Shown here one piece after another: positions 1-9,317 of a DNA stretch of 64,000 nucleotides (the stretch's first letter is position 1; every line of letters begins with the position of its first letter). The stretch covers positions 2,204,001-2,268,000 of the forward strand of contig NZ_JAHSTS010000002.1 in NCBI RefSeq assembly GCF_019145435.1, written 5' to 3'. The notes under the pieces were generated by a model. The model searched no databases. It had not been told where the DNA came from and worked only from the letters and a program-made list of their open reading frames with translations. The stretch comes from Pseudomonas ekonensis (GTDB lineage: Bacteria > Pseudomonadota > Gammaproteobacteria > Pseudomonadales > Pseudomonadaceae). A program made the position numbers and the translations under genes.

Positions 1-110
1 CGTTTACCGCCCGAAGCGCTGTTGGCTGCCATTGAAACGCTATGCTAGCTTGGCCGCCTCGCCAGGAAGGCCACCCGACAGCTGGAGCGCAACACATATG
101 AGGAACGCAC

Positions 111-884
111 ATGGCTGAGGCCACGCCCGCGCTTGAAATCCGCAACTTGCACAAACGCTACGGACAGCTTGAGGTGCTCAAGGGCATCTCGCTGACCGCC
201 CGTGACGGCGACGTGATCTCGATCCTGGGTTCTTCCGGTTCCGGCAAGTCCACGTTCCTGCGCTGCATCAACCTGTTGGAAAACCCGCACCAGGGCCAGA
301 TCCTGGTGGCCGGGGAAGAACTCAAGCTCAAGCCCGCCAAGAACGGCGAACTGGTTGCCGCCGACGGCAAGCAGATCAACCGCCTGCGCTCCGAGATTGG
401 TTTTGTGTTTCAAAACTTTAATCTGTGGCCGCACATGAGCGTGCTCGACAACATCATCGAAGCCCCGCGCCGCGTGCTCGGCCAGAGCAAGGCCGAAGCC
501 ATCGAAGTGGCCGAAGCCCTGCTGGCCAAGGTCGGCATCGCCGACAAGCGCCACGCTTACCCTGCGCAGCTGTCCGGCGGCCAGCAACAGCGCGCGGCCA
601 TCGCCCGTACGCTGGCGATGCAGCCCAAGGTGATCCTGTTCGACGAGCCCACCTCCGCCCTTGACCCGGAAATGGTCCAGGAAGTACTTAATGTCATCCG
701 CGCGTTGGCCGAAGAAGGCCGCACCATGCTGCTCGTCACCCATGAGATGGGCTTCGCCCGTCAGGTCTCCAGCGAAGTGGTGTTCCTCCACCAGGGCCTG
801 GTAGAGGAGCAAGGATCGCCGCAGCAGGTGTTCGAGAACCCGCTTTCGGCGCGCTGCAAACAATTCATGTCCAGCAACCGCTAA
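111..884 (+). CDS. Polar amino-acid ABC transporter, ATP-binding subunit
   Basis: ATPase subunit of a HisP/ArtP-type importer; it hydrolyses ATP at the inner face of the membrane to drive amino-acid uptake. The 257-aa protein has Walker A GSSGSGKS at residues 40-47, the ABC signature LSGGQQQR, Walker B VILFDEPTSALD and the switch His in LLVTHEMG, all intact. It is first in a four-gene operon; the binding-protein gene starts 13 nt downstream. The ATG follows an AGGAACGCAC stretch that can serve as ribosome binding site. The substrate is inferred only at class level: basic or other polar amino acids. Confidence 0.95.
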   Translation: MAEATPALEIRNLHKRYGQLEVLKGISLTARDGDVISILGSSGSGKSTFLRCINLLENPHQGQILVAGEELKLKPAKNGELVAADGKQINRLRSEIGFVFQNFNLWPHMSVLDNIIEAPRRVLGQSKAEAIEVAEALLAKVGIADKRHAYPAQLSGGQQQRAAIARTLAMQPKVILFDEPTSALDPEMVQEVLNVIRALAEEGRTMLLVTHEMGFARQVSSEVVFLHQGLVEEQGSPQQVFENPLSARCKQFMSSNR

Positions 885-897
885 CGGAGCTACCCGC

Positions 898-1644
898 ATG
901 CAGAACTACAAAAAGGTCTTCCTGGCCGCCGCCGTCACCCTGGCCTTCAGCGCCGGCGCCATGGCCGAGACTTTGAAGATGGGCATCGAGGCGGCTTACC
1001 CGCCGTTCAACAACAAGGACGCCAGCGGTAACGTGGTCGGCTTCGACAAGGACATCGGCGACGCCCTCTGCGCCAAGATGAAGGTCGAGTGCAGCGTGGT
1101 CACCTCCGACTGGGACGGCATCATCCCGGCCCTGAACGCCAAGAAGTTCGACTTCCTGATCTCGTCGATGTCGATCACCGACGAACGCAAGCAGGCGGTG
1201 GACTTCACCGATCCGTACTACTCCAACAAGCTGCAGTTCATCGCGCCGAAGGACAAAGAGTTCAAGACCGACAAGGACTCCCTCAAAGGCAAAGTGATCG
1301 GCGCCCAGCGCGCGACCCTGGCCGGCACCTTCATGGAAGACAACATGCCGGGCGTCGAGGTCAAGCTGTACGACACCCAGGAAAACGCCTACCTGGACCT
1401 GACCTCCGGTCGCCTCGACGGCATCCTCGCCGACAAGTACGTCAACTACGAGTGGCTCAAGAGCGACGCCGGCAAGGCCTACGAATTCAAGGGCGACCCG
1501 GTGGAAGAAAGCGACAAGATCGGCATCGCCGTGCGCAAGAACGATCCGATCCGCGAGAAGCTGAACGCCGCGCTGAAGGAAATCGTCGCTGACGGCACCT
1601 ACAAGAAGATCAACGACAAGTACTTCCCGTTCAGCATCTACTGA
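898..1644 (+). CDS. Periplasmic amino-acid binding protein of the ABC transporter
   Basis: Solute receptor (SBP family 3, HisJ/ArgT type) of the same importer. The 248-aa precursor has a signal peptide of about 23 residues ending AMA before ETLKMGIEAAYPPF, the typical mature start of this family. The motifs GFDKDIGDALC, DWDGIIPALNAKKFDFLISSMSIT and the late Asp of DGILADKYV match family 3 ligand-binding positions. It lies between the ATPase and permease genes, and a GC-rich stem-loop after it could raise its expression relative to the permeases. Lysine, arginine, ornithine or histidine are the likeliest ligands; the sequence alone does not decide. Confidence 0.94.
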   Translation: MQNYKKVFLAAAVTLAFSAGAMAETLKMGIEAAYPPFNNKDASGNVVGFDKDIGDALCAKMKVECSVVTSDWDGIIPALNAKKFDFLISSMSITDERKQAVDFTDPYYSNKLQFIAPKDKEFKTDKDSLKGKVIGAQRATLAGTFMEDNMPGVEVKLYDTQENAYLDLTSGRLDGILADKYVNYEWLKSDAGKAYEFKGDPVEESDKIGIAVRKNDPIREKLNAALKEIVADGTYKKINDKYFPFSIY

Positions 1645-1647
1645 TCC

Positions 1648-1695
1648 TGACCGGCCGGACCGGCGCCGCCTGCGAACGGCGTCGGTCCCCGGCCT
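1648..1695 (+). promoter_or_regulatory. GC-rich stem-loop between binding-protein and permease genes
   Basis: Imperfect inverted repeat with arms around GGCCGGACCG and CGGTCCCCGGCC in the 78-nt spacer. Such hairpins after binding-protein genes often stabilise the upstream mRNA or attenuate permease transcription. There is no U-run, so a full terminator is unlikely. Confidence 0.4.
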
Positions 1696-1722
1696 TGCCT
1701 GCCGCGATTTGAAAAGAATTCC

Positions 1723-2418
1723 ATGATTATCGATCTCTACGGATTCGGCCCGGCGCTCGCCGCCGGCGCGCTGATGACCGTCAAACTGGCGCTCTCGGCC
1801 CTGTGCCTGGGGCTGGTGCTCGGCCTGCTCGGCGCCTTGGCCAAGACGTCCCCGTACAAGCCCCTGCAATGGCTGGGCAGCACCTACTCGACCCTGGTGC
1901 GCGGCGTCCCGGAACTGCTCTGGGTGCTGCTGATCTACTTCGGCACCGTCAACGCCATGCGCGCCCTGGGCGAATACTTCGGCAACCCGGAACTTGAGCT
2001 CAGCGCCTTCGCCGCCGGCGTCATCGCCCTGGGCCTGTGCTTCGGCGCCTACGCCACGGAAGTGTTCCGCGGCGCGATCCTCGCCATCCCCAAGGGCCAC
2101 CGTGAGGCCGGCGTGGCCCTGGGCCTGTCGAAATGGCGGATCTTCACCAGGCTGATCATGCCGCAGATGTGGCGCATCGCCCTGCCGGGCCTGGGCAACC
2201 TGTTCATGATCCTGATGAAGGACACCGCGCTGGTGTCGGTGATCGGCCTGGAAGAAATCATGCGTCACGCGCAGATCGGCGTGACCGTCTCCAAACAGCC
2301 GTTCACCTTCTACATGGTGGCCGCGTTCATGTACCTGGGCCTGACGGTGCTGGCGATGGTCGGCATGCACTTCCTGGAAAAACGCGCCGCACGCGGCTTC
2401 GCGAGGAGCGCTCAATGA
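1723..2418 (+). CDS. Amino-acid ABC transporter permease (HisQ type)
   Basis: Inner-membrane permease of the polar amino-acid transporter, 231 aa. It has five hydrophobic segments and the cytoplasmic coupling loop around FRGAILAIPKGHREAGVALGL, which is the EAA motif that docks on the ATPase. The second permease gene overlaps it by 4 nt (ATGA), so translational coupling is likely. It starts 78 nt after the binding-protein gene. Confidence 0.93.
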   Translation: MIIDLYGFGPALAAGALMTVKLALSALCLGLVLGLLGALAKTSPYKPLQWLGSTYSTLVRGVPELLWVLLIYFGTVNAMRALGEYFGNPELELSAFAAGVIALGLCFGAYATEVFRGAILAIPKGHREAGVALGLSKWRIFTRLIMPQMWRIALPGLGNLFMILMKDTALVSVIGLEEIMRHAQIGVTVSKQPFTFYMVAAFMYLGLTVLAMVGMHFLEKRAARGFARSAQ

Positions 2419-3104
2419 ACTGGGACGTCATCATCAAGTGGCTGCCGAAACTGGCTCAGGGCGCGACCCTGACCCTGGAGCTGGTGGCCATCGCCGTGAT
2501 CGCCGGGCTTCTGCTGGCGATTCCGCTGGGCATCGCCCGCTCGTCGAAGCTGTGGTACGTGCGCGCTTTGCCCTACGCCTACATCTTCTTTTTCCGCGGC
2601 ACGCCGCTGCTGGTTCAGCTGTTCCTGGTGTACTACGGCCTGGCGCAGTTCGACGTGATCCGCAACAGCTCGATGTGGCCGTACCTGCGCGATCCGTTCT
2701 GGTGCGCCACCGCCACCATGACCCTGCACACCGCCGCGTACATCGCCGAGATCCTGCGCGGCGCGATCCAGGCGATCCCCCCGGGCGAGATCGAAGCGGC
2801 GCGGGCCCTGGGCATGTCCAAGCCCAAGGCGCTGTTCTACATCATCCTGCCGCGCGCCGCGCGCATCGGCCTGCCGGCCTACAGCAACGAAGTGATCCTG
2901 ATGCTCAAGGCCAGCGCCCTGGCCAGCACCGTGACCCTGCTGGAACTCACCGGCATGGCCCGCACGATCATCGCCCGCACCTACCTGCCGGTGGAGATCT
3001 TCTTCGCCGCCGGCGTGTTCTACCTGGTCATGGCCTACGTGCTGGTCCGCGGCTTCAAGCTGCTGGAACGCTGGCTGCGCGTCGATGCCTGCCAAGGGCG
3101 CTGA
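2415..3104 (+). CDS. Amino-acid ABC transporter permease (HisM type)
   Basis: Second permease, 229 aa from the ATG that overlaps the previous stop codon. An upstream in-frame start would run deep into the first permease gene and is rejected. The protein has multiple membrane spans and an EAA loop (ILRGAIQAIPPGEIEAARALG). It pairs with the HisQ-type subunit to form the transmembrane channel. Its 3' end overlaps the next gene by 20 nt, so the methyltransferase may be cotranscribed. Confidence 0.93.
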   Translation: MNWDVIIKWLPKLAQGATLTLELVAIAVIAGLLLAIPLGIARSSKLWYVRALPYAYIFFFRGTPLLVQLFLVYYGLAQFDVIRNSSMWPYLRDPFWCATATMTLHTAAYIAEILRGAIQAIPPGEIEAARALGMSKPKALFYIILPRAARIGLPAYSNEVILMLKASALASTVTLLELTGMARTIIARTYLPVEIFFAAGVFYLVMAYVLVRGFKLLERWLRVDACQGR

Positions 3105-4320
3105 CGCTGCCCCCGTGCTGACGGGCGAGGCTCTCCTCGCCCGGTTCACCGCACTGGATGCCTTTCTCACGGCCCATCAGGCGCTGTGGGAACCCCGCCC
3201 GTTCACTCATCTGCACCTTCCCTGGGAAACCTCCCACCCGGAACTGGCCACCTGGCTACGCGGCCGGTCGCTGGAGGACGCGGAAAATGCCCACAACCAA
3301 CCTGCCGATCTGCTGAATGCGCCGGAGCCGTTCGCTTCCCTGGCCGCGCTGTCGCTGGAGCTGAGCGCGGTGGGCGAACTGCCGGGGCACGCGCTGGAGG
3401 CGGCGGGCCATCGGCTCAACGTCGATGTGCCGGGGCGCAAGTGGCAGCAGATCGAGGCGTTCGCCAGTCGCTTGTCGTTTGCCTCCAGGCCCGTGCATTG
3501 GCTGGACTGGTGTTCCGGCAAAGGACATTTGGGGCGGCGCCTGCTGGGCCCTGACCAGCAACTCACCTGCGTGGAATACGACCCTTTGTTGGTCGCCAGC
3601 GGACAGGCATTGAGCCAGCGTCATCAGCTCCACGCCTTGCACGTCGAACAGGACGTCCTGGCCGCCGACGCCGCCGCCGTCCTCAACAGTCGTCACACCC
3701 CCGTCGCCCTGCACGCCTGCGGCGATCTGCATGTGCAGTTGATGCAACTGGCCAGCGCCGCCGGCTGCAAACACATGGCCATCGCGCCGTGCTGCTACAA
3801 CCGGATCCGTCTGACCGAGTATCAGGCGTTGTCCTCGCCGGGCCTGCGATCCGTCCTGCAACTGTCGCTGGAAGACCTGGCGCTGCCCATGAGCGAAACC
3901 GTCACCGCCGGCGCACGCGTCCGCCGCCAGCGCGACACCTCCATGGCCCGGCGCCTGGGGTTCGACCTGTGGCAACGGCAACTGCGCGGCGTCGATTCAT
4001 ACCTGCCCACCCCGTCCCTGCCCAGCGCCTGGCTGGACAAACCCTTCGCCGACTACTGCCGCGACCTGGCCGCGCTCAAAGAGTTATCCACAAGCGGCGA
4101 GCCAGACTGGCCGACCCTGGAAGCGGCGGGATGGCAGCGGTTGGCCGAAGTTCGCAACCTGGAATTGCTGCGCGGATTGTTCCGACGGCCGCTGGAGCTT
4201 TGGCTGAACCTGGATCGGGCACTTTTCCTCAGCGAACAGGGTTACACCGTCCGGCTCGGCACCTTCTGCGACACCCCGCTCACCCCCCGCAATTTCCTGC
4301 TGCTGGCTGAACGCCCCTGA
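3085..4320 (+). CDS. SAM-dependent methyltransferase, Methyltransf_32-like
   Basis: A 411-aa class I methyltransferase. The SAM site is DWCSGKGHLGRRLL, about residue 138, followed by an acidic VEYDP strand end. Downstream are HACGDLH and IAPCCYN, which match the PF13679 group as I remember it. The substrate is unknown; related proteins are often suspected RNA or protein methylases. The start overlaps the permease gene by 20 nt, so it may be the last gene of the transporter operon, but the function looks unrelated to transport. An exact DnaA-box 9-mer lies inside it at 4084-4092. Confidence 0.8.
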   Translation: MPAKGADAAPVLTGEALLARFTALDAFLTAHQALWEPRPFTHLHLPWETSHPELATWLRGRSLEDAENAHNQPADLLNAPEPFASLAALSLELSAVGELPGHALEAAGHRLNVDVPGRKWQQIEAFASRLSFASRPVHWLDWCSGKGHLGRRLLGPDQQLTCVEYDPLLVASGQALSQRHQLHALHVEQDVLAADAAAVLNSRHTPVALHACGDLHVQLMQLASAAGCKHMAIAPCCYNRIRLTEYQALSSPGLRSVLQLSLEDLALPMSETVTAGARVRRQRDTSMARRLGFDLWQRQLRGVDSYLPTPSLPSAWLDKPFADYCRDLAALKELSTSGEPDWPTLEAAGWQRLAEVRNLELLRGLFRRPLELWLNLDRALFLSEQGYTVRLGTFCDTPLTPRNFLLLAERP

Positions 4321-4573
4321 CGCCACGCAGCCTGTGGATAACTCTGTTGATGGATTTGCCGTGGATCCAATATCCGCGCATGTTTCAGGGGCGAAACAGC
4401 GCTGGTCATTTTTTGTTCACATAAATAAAAAATTTGCAAAACAGGGATTTGCGACCCAAATGAGAACCCGTCCACAAAACCCCGCCTGATCGCACTGTCC
4501 AGCCGGCGCGTTGTGCATAAGCCCCCAATCAAAAGGACATAAACGCCGAATTCCGGACGCCCGGCACAGGCAA
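4321..4573. other. AT-rich intergenic region with a DnaA box
   Basis: Together with the promoter and leader to 4664 this is a 344-nt gap without a credible gene. It is richer in A+T than its surroundings, especially near 4405-4445, and contains an exact TGTGGATAA at 4333-4341. No tRNA, hairpin terminator or small ORF with a good ribosome binding site was seen. Confidence 0.5.
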
Positions 4574-4602
4574 TTGCACCGACCGGGCACCCTTGCTATA
4601 CA
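4574..4602 (+). promoter_or_regulatory. Sigma-70-type promoter of the FkbM methyltransferase gene
   Basis: TTGCAC at 4574-4579 and TATACA at 4597-4602 are separated by 17 nt, close to the sigma-70 consensus. They lie 63 nt before the start codon. No operator was recognised. Confidence 0.65.
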
Positions 4603-4664
4603 AGGTCACTCCGTTCCGGCGGCGCACAGACCAATAAGAAAAACCTGACAGAAAGGAAGCGACT

Positions 4665-5480
4665 TTGACGTTTATTTCCTACGCCGAGAATTTCGAAGAC
4701 GTTCGCCTGTGGCGGGCCCTCAAGCACTGCGAAAACGGCTTCTACATCGACGTCGGCGCCAATGACCCCATCCAGGACTCCGTCACCCAATCCTTCTACG
4801 ACCACGGTTGGCAAGGCATCAACATCGAGCCGGTGCAGGACTTCTACGACGCCCTGAGCCAGCACCGCCCGCGAGACATCAACCTGCAATGCGTGGCCAC
4901 CGACCAGCCGGGCGAACTGACCTTCTACAGCATCCCCGACACCGGCCTCTCCACCGCCGCCCCCGCCGTCGCCCAGGCGCGCAAAGACCTCGGCATGGAC
5001 GTGCGGACACTCACCGTCAGCGCCCGCACCCTCACGTCGATCTGCGAAGAACACGCCGCCGACCGGCCGATCCACTTCCTGAAAATCGACGTCGAAGGCC
5101 ACGAGGAAACCGTCCTGCGCGGCATGGACTTCAGCCGCTTCCGCCCGATCATCATCCTCATCGAAACCCCATGGGAACGCGACCACACCTGGGAACACCT
5201 GGTGACCGACGCCGGCTACCAAAACGTACTGTTCGACGGCCTCAACAGCTACTTCCTGGCCAACGAACACCTGAGCCTCAAACCCGCCTTCGACATCCCG
5301 CCCTGCAACCTCGACGGCTTCCGCCTCTGCAAGGGCCACAAACTGGCCCACCCGCTCAACACCGACCTGGAAACCGCCCTGCAACGCGCCGAACACGCCG
5401 AAGCCCAACTGCACGCCCTGCAGAGCAGCCGCGCCTGGCGAACCGTACAAAAACTGCGCAACCTCCTGCGCCGGGCCTGA
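4665..5480 (+). CDS. FkbM-family methyltransferase
   Basis: A 271-aa SAM-dependent O-methyltransferase of the FkbM family (PF05050). It has the SAM-binding start YIDVGANDP near residue 27 and the diagnostic FLKIDVEGHEETVLRGMDF. The start is TTG, preceded by GAAAGGAAG at proper spacing; no ATG fits better. FkbM enzymes commonly methylate sugars or polyketides, so lipopolysaccharide or another glycan is a plausible target (inference). The last 40 residues form a Glu/Ala/Gln-rich helix and an Arg-rich end, often seen in glycan-modifying proteins. It stands alone between two promoters. Confidence 0.85.
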   Translation: MTFISYAENFEDVRLWRALKHCENGFYIDVGANDPIQDSVTQSFYDHGWQGINIEPVQDFYDALSQHRPRDINLQCVATDQPGELTFYSIPDTGLSTAAPAVAQARKDLGMDVRTLTVSARTLTSICEEHAADRPIHFLKIDVEGHEETVLRGMDFSRFRPIIILIETPWERDHTWEHLVTDAGYQNVLFDGLNSYFLANEHLSLKPAFDIPPCNLDGFRLCKGHKLAHPLNTDLETALQRAEHAEAQLHALQSSRAWRTVQKLRNLLRRA

Positions 5481-5516
5481 TCCGCCACCCGCGCAAAAAT
5501 AGTCAGAATTCAGGGG

Positions 5517-5544
5517 TTTACAGAACCCGCCCAACCGCTATAAT
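5517..5544 (+). promoter_or_regulatory. Promoter of tRNA-Thr
   Basis: TTTACA at 5517-5522 and TATAAT at 5539-5544 with a 16-nt spacer. The tRNA begins 13 nt after the -10 box. Confidence 0.75.
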
Positions 5545-5556
5545 CGTCGCCCACAC

Positions 5557-5633
<77 letters not shown>

Positions 5634-5675
5634 TCAAGGTTCCATAGAAAGCTTTCAAAATCTCTGGAACCCCCG

Positions 5676-5702
5676 AAAAACCCGCCTTCTGGCGGGTTTT
5701 TT
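5676..5702 (+). terminator. Rho-independent terminator after tRNA-Thr
   Basis: CCCGCC-TTCT-GGCGGG stem-loop at 5681-5696 followed by six T. It ends tRNA-Thr transcription inside the element. Confidence 0.8.
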
Positions 5703-5743
5703 CGTTTTGGCGTTCCGTCGGATTCCGAGGGTAGCCAGCGCTA

Positions 5744-5784
5744 ATAAGGGTACTTTTAAGGATACCTACCGAAAGTACCCTTAT
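5744..5784. repeat. 13-bp perfect inverted repeat over the integrase start
   Basis: Arms ATAAGGGTACTTT (5744-5756) and AAAGTACCCTTAT (5772-5784) with a 15-nt spacer. The right arm contains the ATG of the integrase remnant. The position suggests an arm-type integrase binding site or an autoregulatory operator (inference). Confidence 0.7.
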
Positions 5785-5827
5785 GGCTCGCACAACGGCA
5801 CCCCTTACCGACAACGCCTGCCGCACC
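5783..5827 (+). pseudogene. N-terminal remnant of a P4-type tyrosine integrase
   Basis: From ATG 5783 the frame reads MARTTAPLTDNACR, the start typical of P4-type integrases (the LTDTACRxAKP motif). It then breaks at a GCACCATAC junction and continues as unrelated sequence to a stop near 5950. Only about 14 of some 400 codons survive. Its place next to attL is where such integrases normally sit. Confidence 0.65.
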
Positions 5828-5835
5828 ATACACAG

Positions 5836-5873
5836 TGAAGCCCCTGCAGAGATGCGGGGGCTTTGTTGTTTTT
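5836..5873 (+). terminator. Stem-loop resembling the native tRNA-Thr downstream terminator
   Basis: AGCCCC/GGGGCT hairpin followed by a T-rich run. It is a diverged copy of the hairpin just outside attR at 10621-10648, and similarity seems to continue weakly to about 6000. It follows a GCACCATAC that matches the end of the att site, so it may be the right border of an earlier insertion. From here to 6065 no gene is seen. Confidence 0.55.
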
Positions 5874-6065
5874 GGGGGGTTGGAAATTTATTCTGTGCGG
5901 ATGGTCGTTGTGCTGACTTTCCGAGCCCCAACCCGCTCAAGCCCGCTTAAAACCCATCGAATAGAGTACTGCACTATCACCTTTCCTGCGTTCAATTTCA
6001 GTAGCCGCAGACCGTAGCGATGTGCTATTGATGCCACAATGCTCACAGCAAACTAAGGATAGGAA

Positions 6066-7532
6066 ATGCTCAGAGACCTTGCAGATCCAGAGCTATTTGG
6101 GAATGAAGCGGGCGAGGATGAAGATGAAGAAATTCTTGATAGCTATTTTTTAGATAAACAAGAGTTTGAGAAATTCTATGCACCTCAAAAGCGACTAGCT
6201 TTTGTGCGTTCAAGAAAAGGGATGGGTAAATCTACTCTGTTGAAGCAGACCCTTTATAGGCGACAAAAAAACAATCCTGAAGAATTAGTTATTAGCGTAA
6301 AAGCATCAGATCTATTCGCTCTCCAAGACACTCCCGGGGCCTCTTCCTCTGAAATGATATATGGCTGGCAACAGCGAATTTGTACTCGAGTAAACTTAGA
6401 GCTTGGTGCTACGCTTCGCGTAGGCTTTACCGATGACGCAATGCTTCTGATTGAAAGTTCAGAAATTGCCGGATTCAGGAACAGAAATCTTATATCAGCA
6501 CTCTTTGACAGACTTAAAGTTAAAGGAGCCGGCTTAGAAGTTGACCGAGTCAGGCCTCCGGTTGGGAACTCGGAACAAGTTCTAACTAGAGTTCTCGAAA
6601 ACAAAGATGTGATTGTTTGGTTATCTATTGATGATATTGATGCCACATTTGTAAACACCGAGCACGAAAGGCTCAAGGTGAGTACTTTTTTTAGCGCCTG
6701 CAGAAATATCATAAATAATGTTAAGGGATTGTGTATAAGAGCCTCCGTAAGAACCGATGTATGGTCTATCCTTGCTCAGCATGATGAGGCGCTTGATAAG
6801 TGCGAACAGTACATGCTCGATCTAAAGTGGAGCACTACTGACACCGGCAGGATACTTGAAAACAAAATACTTAGTTTTTTCATGCGCTATTACGGGGACG
6901 ATCGAAGATTTAGCTCGTTAGATTCCAAAAGCGAAGGAAACAAAATAAGAAAATTAGTTTTCAACGAACCGTTTACATGGTCTGGTCGCCCCTTAGAAGC
7001 ATTTCGGCCAATACATATTCTTTCCGCTGGAAGACCTCGCTGGGCTGCACAGCTTTGTAAGCTTGCTGGAAATGATGCCTTCAACAAAAACGCCGACAAA
7101 ATATCAATCGGACATATACACTCAGTATTGAGACCATATGGGCAATTGAGGGTTGCCGACCTTTACAAAGAGCATCGACATCAGTGCTCCAAGCTTGAAG
7201 ACTTAATTGAATGCTTCAGTGGTGGCAGAAAGCGGTACAGCACAAAAGAGTTACTAGACCATCTAGCCGACAAAGTAATAACTCCTCGAGGCTTTCCTAA
7301 TATCGATGGTGTCCATGCTGAGGGCGGTGTCATTGGTGTCGCAAATTTCTTGTACAGAATTGGATTCATCACCGCACGCGATGATCAGGATGTGGCGGGG
7401 TTAGGATTTATTCGATTCGAAGATCGACCTACTTTACTAACCACCAAAGCTAATCTCGATGACAATCTTGACTGGGAGATCCACCCTAGTTACCGAAGTG
7501 TTTTGCGAATAGAGAAAAACAAGGAGTTATAA
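6066..7532 (+). CDS. P-loop ATPase, Sll1717-like, candidate defence protein
   Basis: A 488-aa protein. The acidic N-terminus and the phrase YFLDKQEFEKFYAP precede a P-loop SRKGMGKST at residues 49-57, where the first Gly of the Walker A consensus is Ser. Walker B is VIVWLSIDDID at 182-192. A conserved GRPRW near 323 could be a sensor-2 arginine, and the C-terminal 130 residues look like a winged-helix region. This layout recalls the Sll1717/KAP-like STAND-type ATPases often found in phage-defence islands. The ATG has an AGGATAGGA ribosome binding site. The gene is strikingly AT-rich with rare codons for this genome, so it was acquired. No adjacent effector is visible; function is not established. 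Confidence 0.65.
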   Translation: MLRDLADPELFGNEAGEDEDEEILDSYFLDKQEFEKFYAPQKRLAFVRSRKGMGKSTLLKQTLYRRQKNNPEELVISVKASDLFALQDTPGASSSEMIYGWQQRICTRVNLELGATLRVGFTDDAMLLIESSEIAGFRNRNLISALFDRLKVKGAGLEVDRVRPPVGNSEQVLTRVLENKDVIVWLSIDDIDATFVNTEHERLKVSTFFSACRNIINNVKGLCIRASVRTDVWSILAQHDEALDKCEQYMLDLKWSTTDTGRILENKILSFFMRYYGDDRRFSSLDSKSEGNKIRKLVFNEPFTWSGRPLEAFRPIHILSAGRPRWAAQLCKLAGNDAFNKNADKISIGHIHSVLRPYGQLRVADLYKEHRHQCSKLEDLIECFSGGRKRYSTKELLDHLADKVITPRGFPNIDGVHAEGGVIGVANFLYRIGFITARDDQDVAGLGFIRFEDRPTLLTTKANLDDNLDWEIHPSYRSVLRIEKNKEL

Positions 7533-7574
7533 ACACATTAGTATTTTGGCTGAGGCTTCGCTCGACTGTAGTGG

Positions 7575-8738
<1,164 letters not shown>

Positions 8739-8776
8739 CGGACACCTCTCTGTGGCAAGCATTCTCGCCTAAATGG

Positions 8777-8802
8777 GTGTCCGGGGTTAGTAGACCACTA
8801 CA
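8777..8802. repeat. IS terminal inverted repeat, orfA side
   Basis: Ends GACCACTACA, the inverse of the left end. Confidence 0.85.
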
Positions 8803-9216
8803 GAGGGAATACTCACCAATCGGCGAAAAGGCAGTCGAGACAATATTGTCCGGTGGACGCCTCGGCTCCGTGCCGTATGGGATGGTGCCAAGGAACTGCG
8901 CGCCAGAACATGGGAACGCCGGAAAACACCGATCCCGATCGCAGCGTCCAAGCGACCAATCATCGTGGCCAGCCACGGTGGCCCGCTTCGCAAGACGAGT
9001 CTCGATACTGCATGGCAGCGATTTATTACGTTAGCGATCGCTGATGGAAACATTGATCCTGACGACCGCTTCGCTTTACATGATCTGAAGCGGCGAGGCA
9101 TCACGGACACAGTCGGAACGAGGGCTGTTAAGCAGGAGGTCAGCGGCCATCGCGACTCCAAGATGTTGGATGTTTACGACCTTAGCGTTCCTATCGTATC
9201 CCCCTCAGCAGACTGA
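8803..9216 (+). pseudogene. C-terminal fragment of a tyrosine recombinase
   Basis: An open frame runs from the IS border to a stop at 9216. It gives a 137-residue catalytic part: TNRRKGSRDNIV, then a WDGAKELRARTW helix, FALHDLKRRGITDT with the HxxR box, SGHRDSKMLD and the nucleophile region VYDLSVP. The N-terminal two thirds are missing. The 34 bp left of the IS (7533-7566) read in the same frame as LAEASLD, so the IS probably inserted into an already truncated integrase copy. This family differs from the P4-type remnant beside the tRNA. A GTG at 8965 is the only plausible internal start and need not be used. Confidence 0.85.
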
Positions 9217-9317
9217 TCAAATATCTCCCATCCAGAGATTTACTCCCTTGTAATGTCGATCCGACAGCGAGAGAGCTAAGCTGGAAGCACATTGACACCC
9301 ACACGGAAGAGTGCGGC

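Noticed and set aside
2133..2414. Extended start of the second permease
   Set aside because: It would overlap most of the first permease, and the ATGA overlap at 2415 gives the correct family length.
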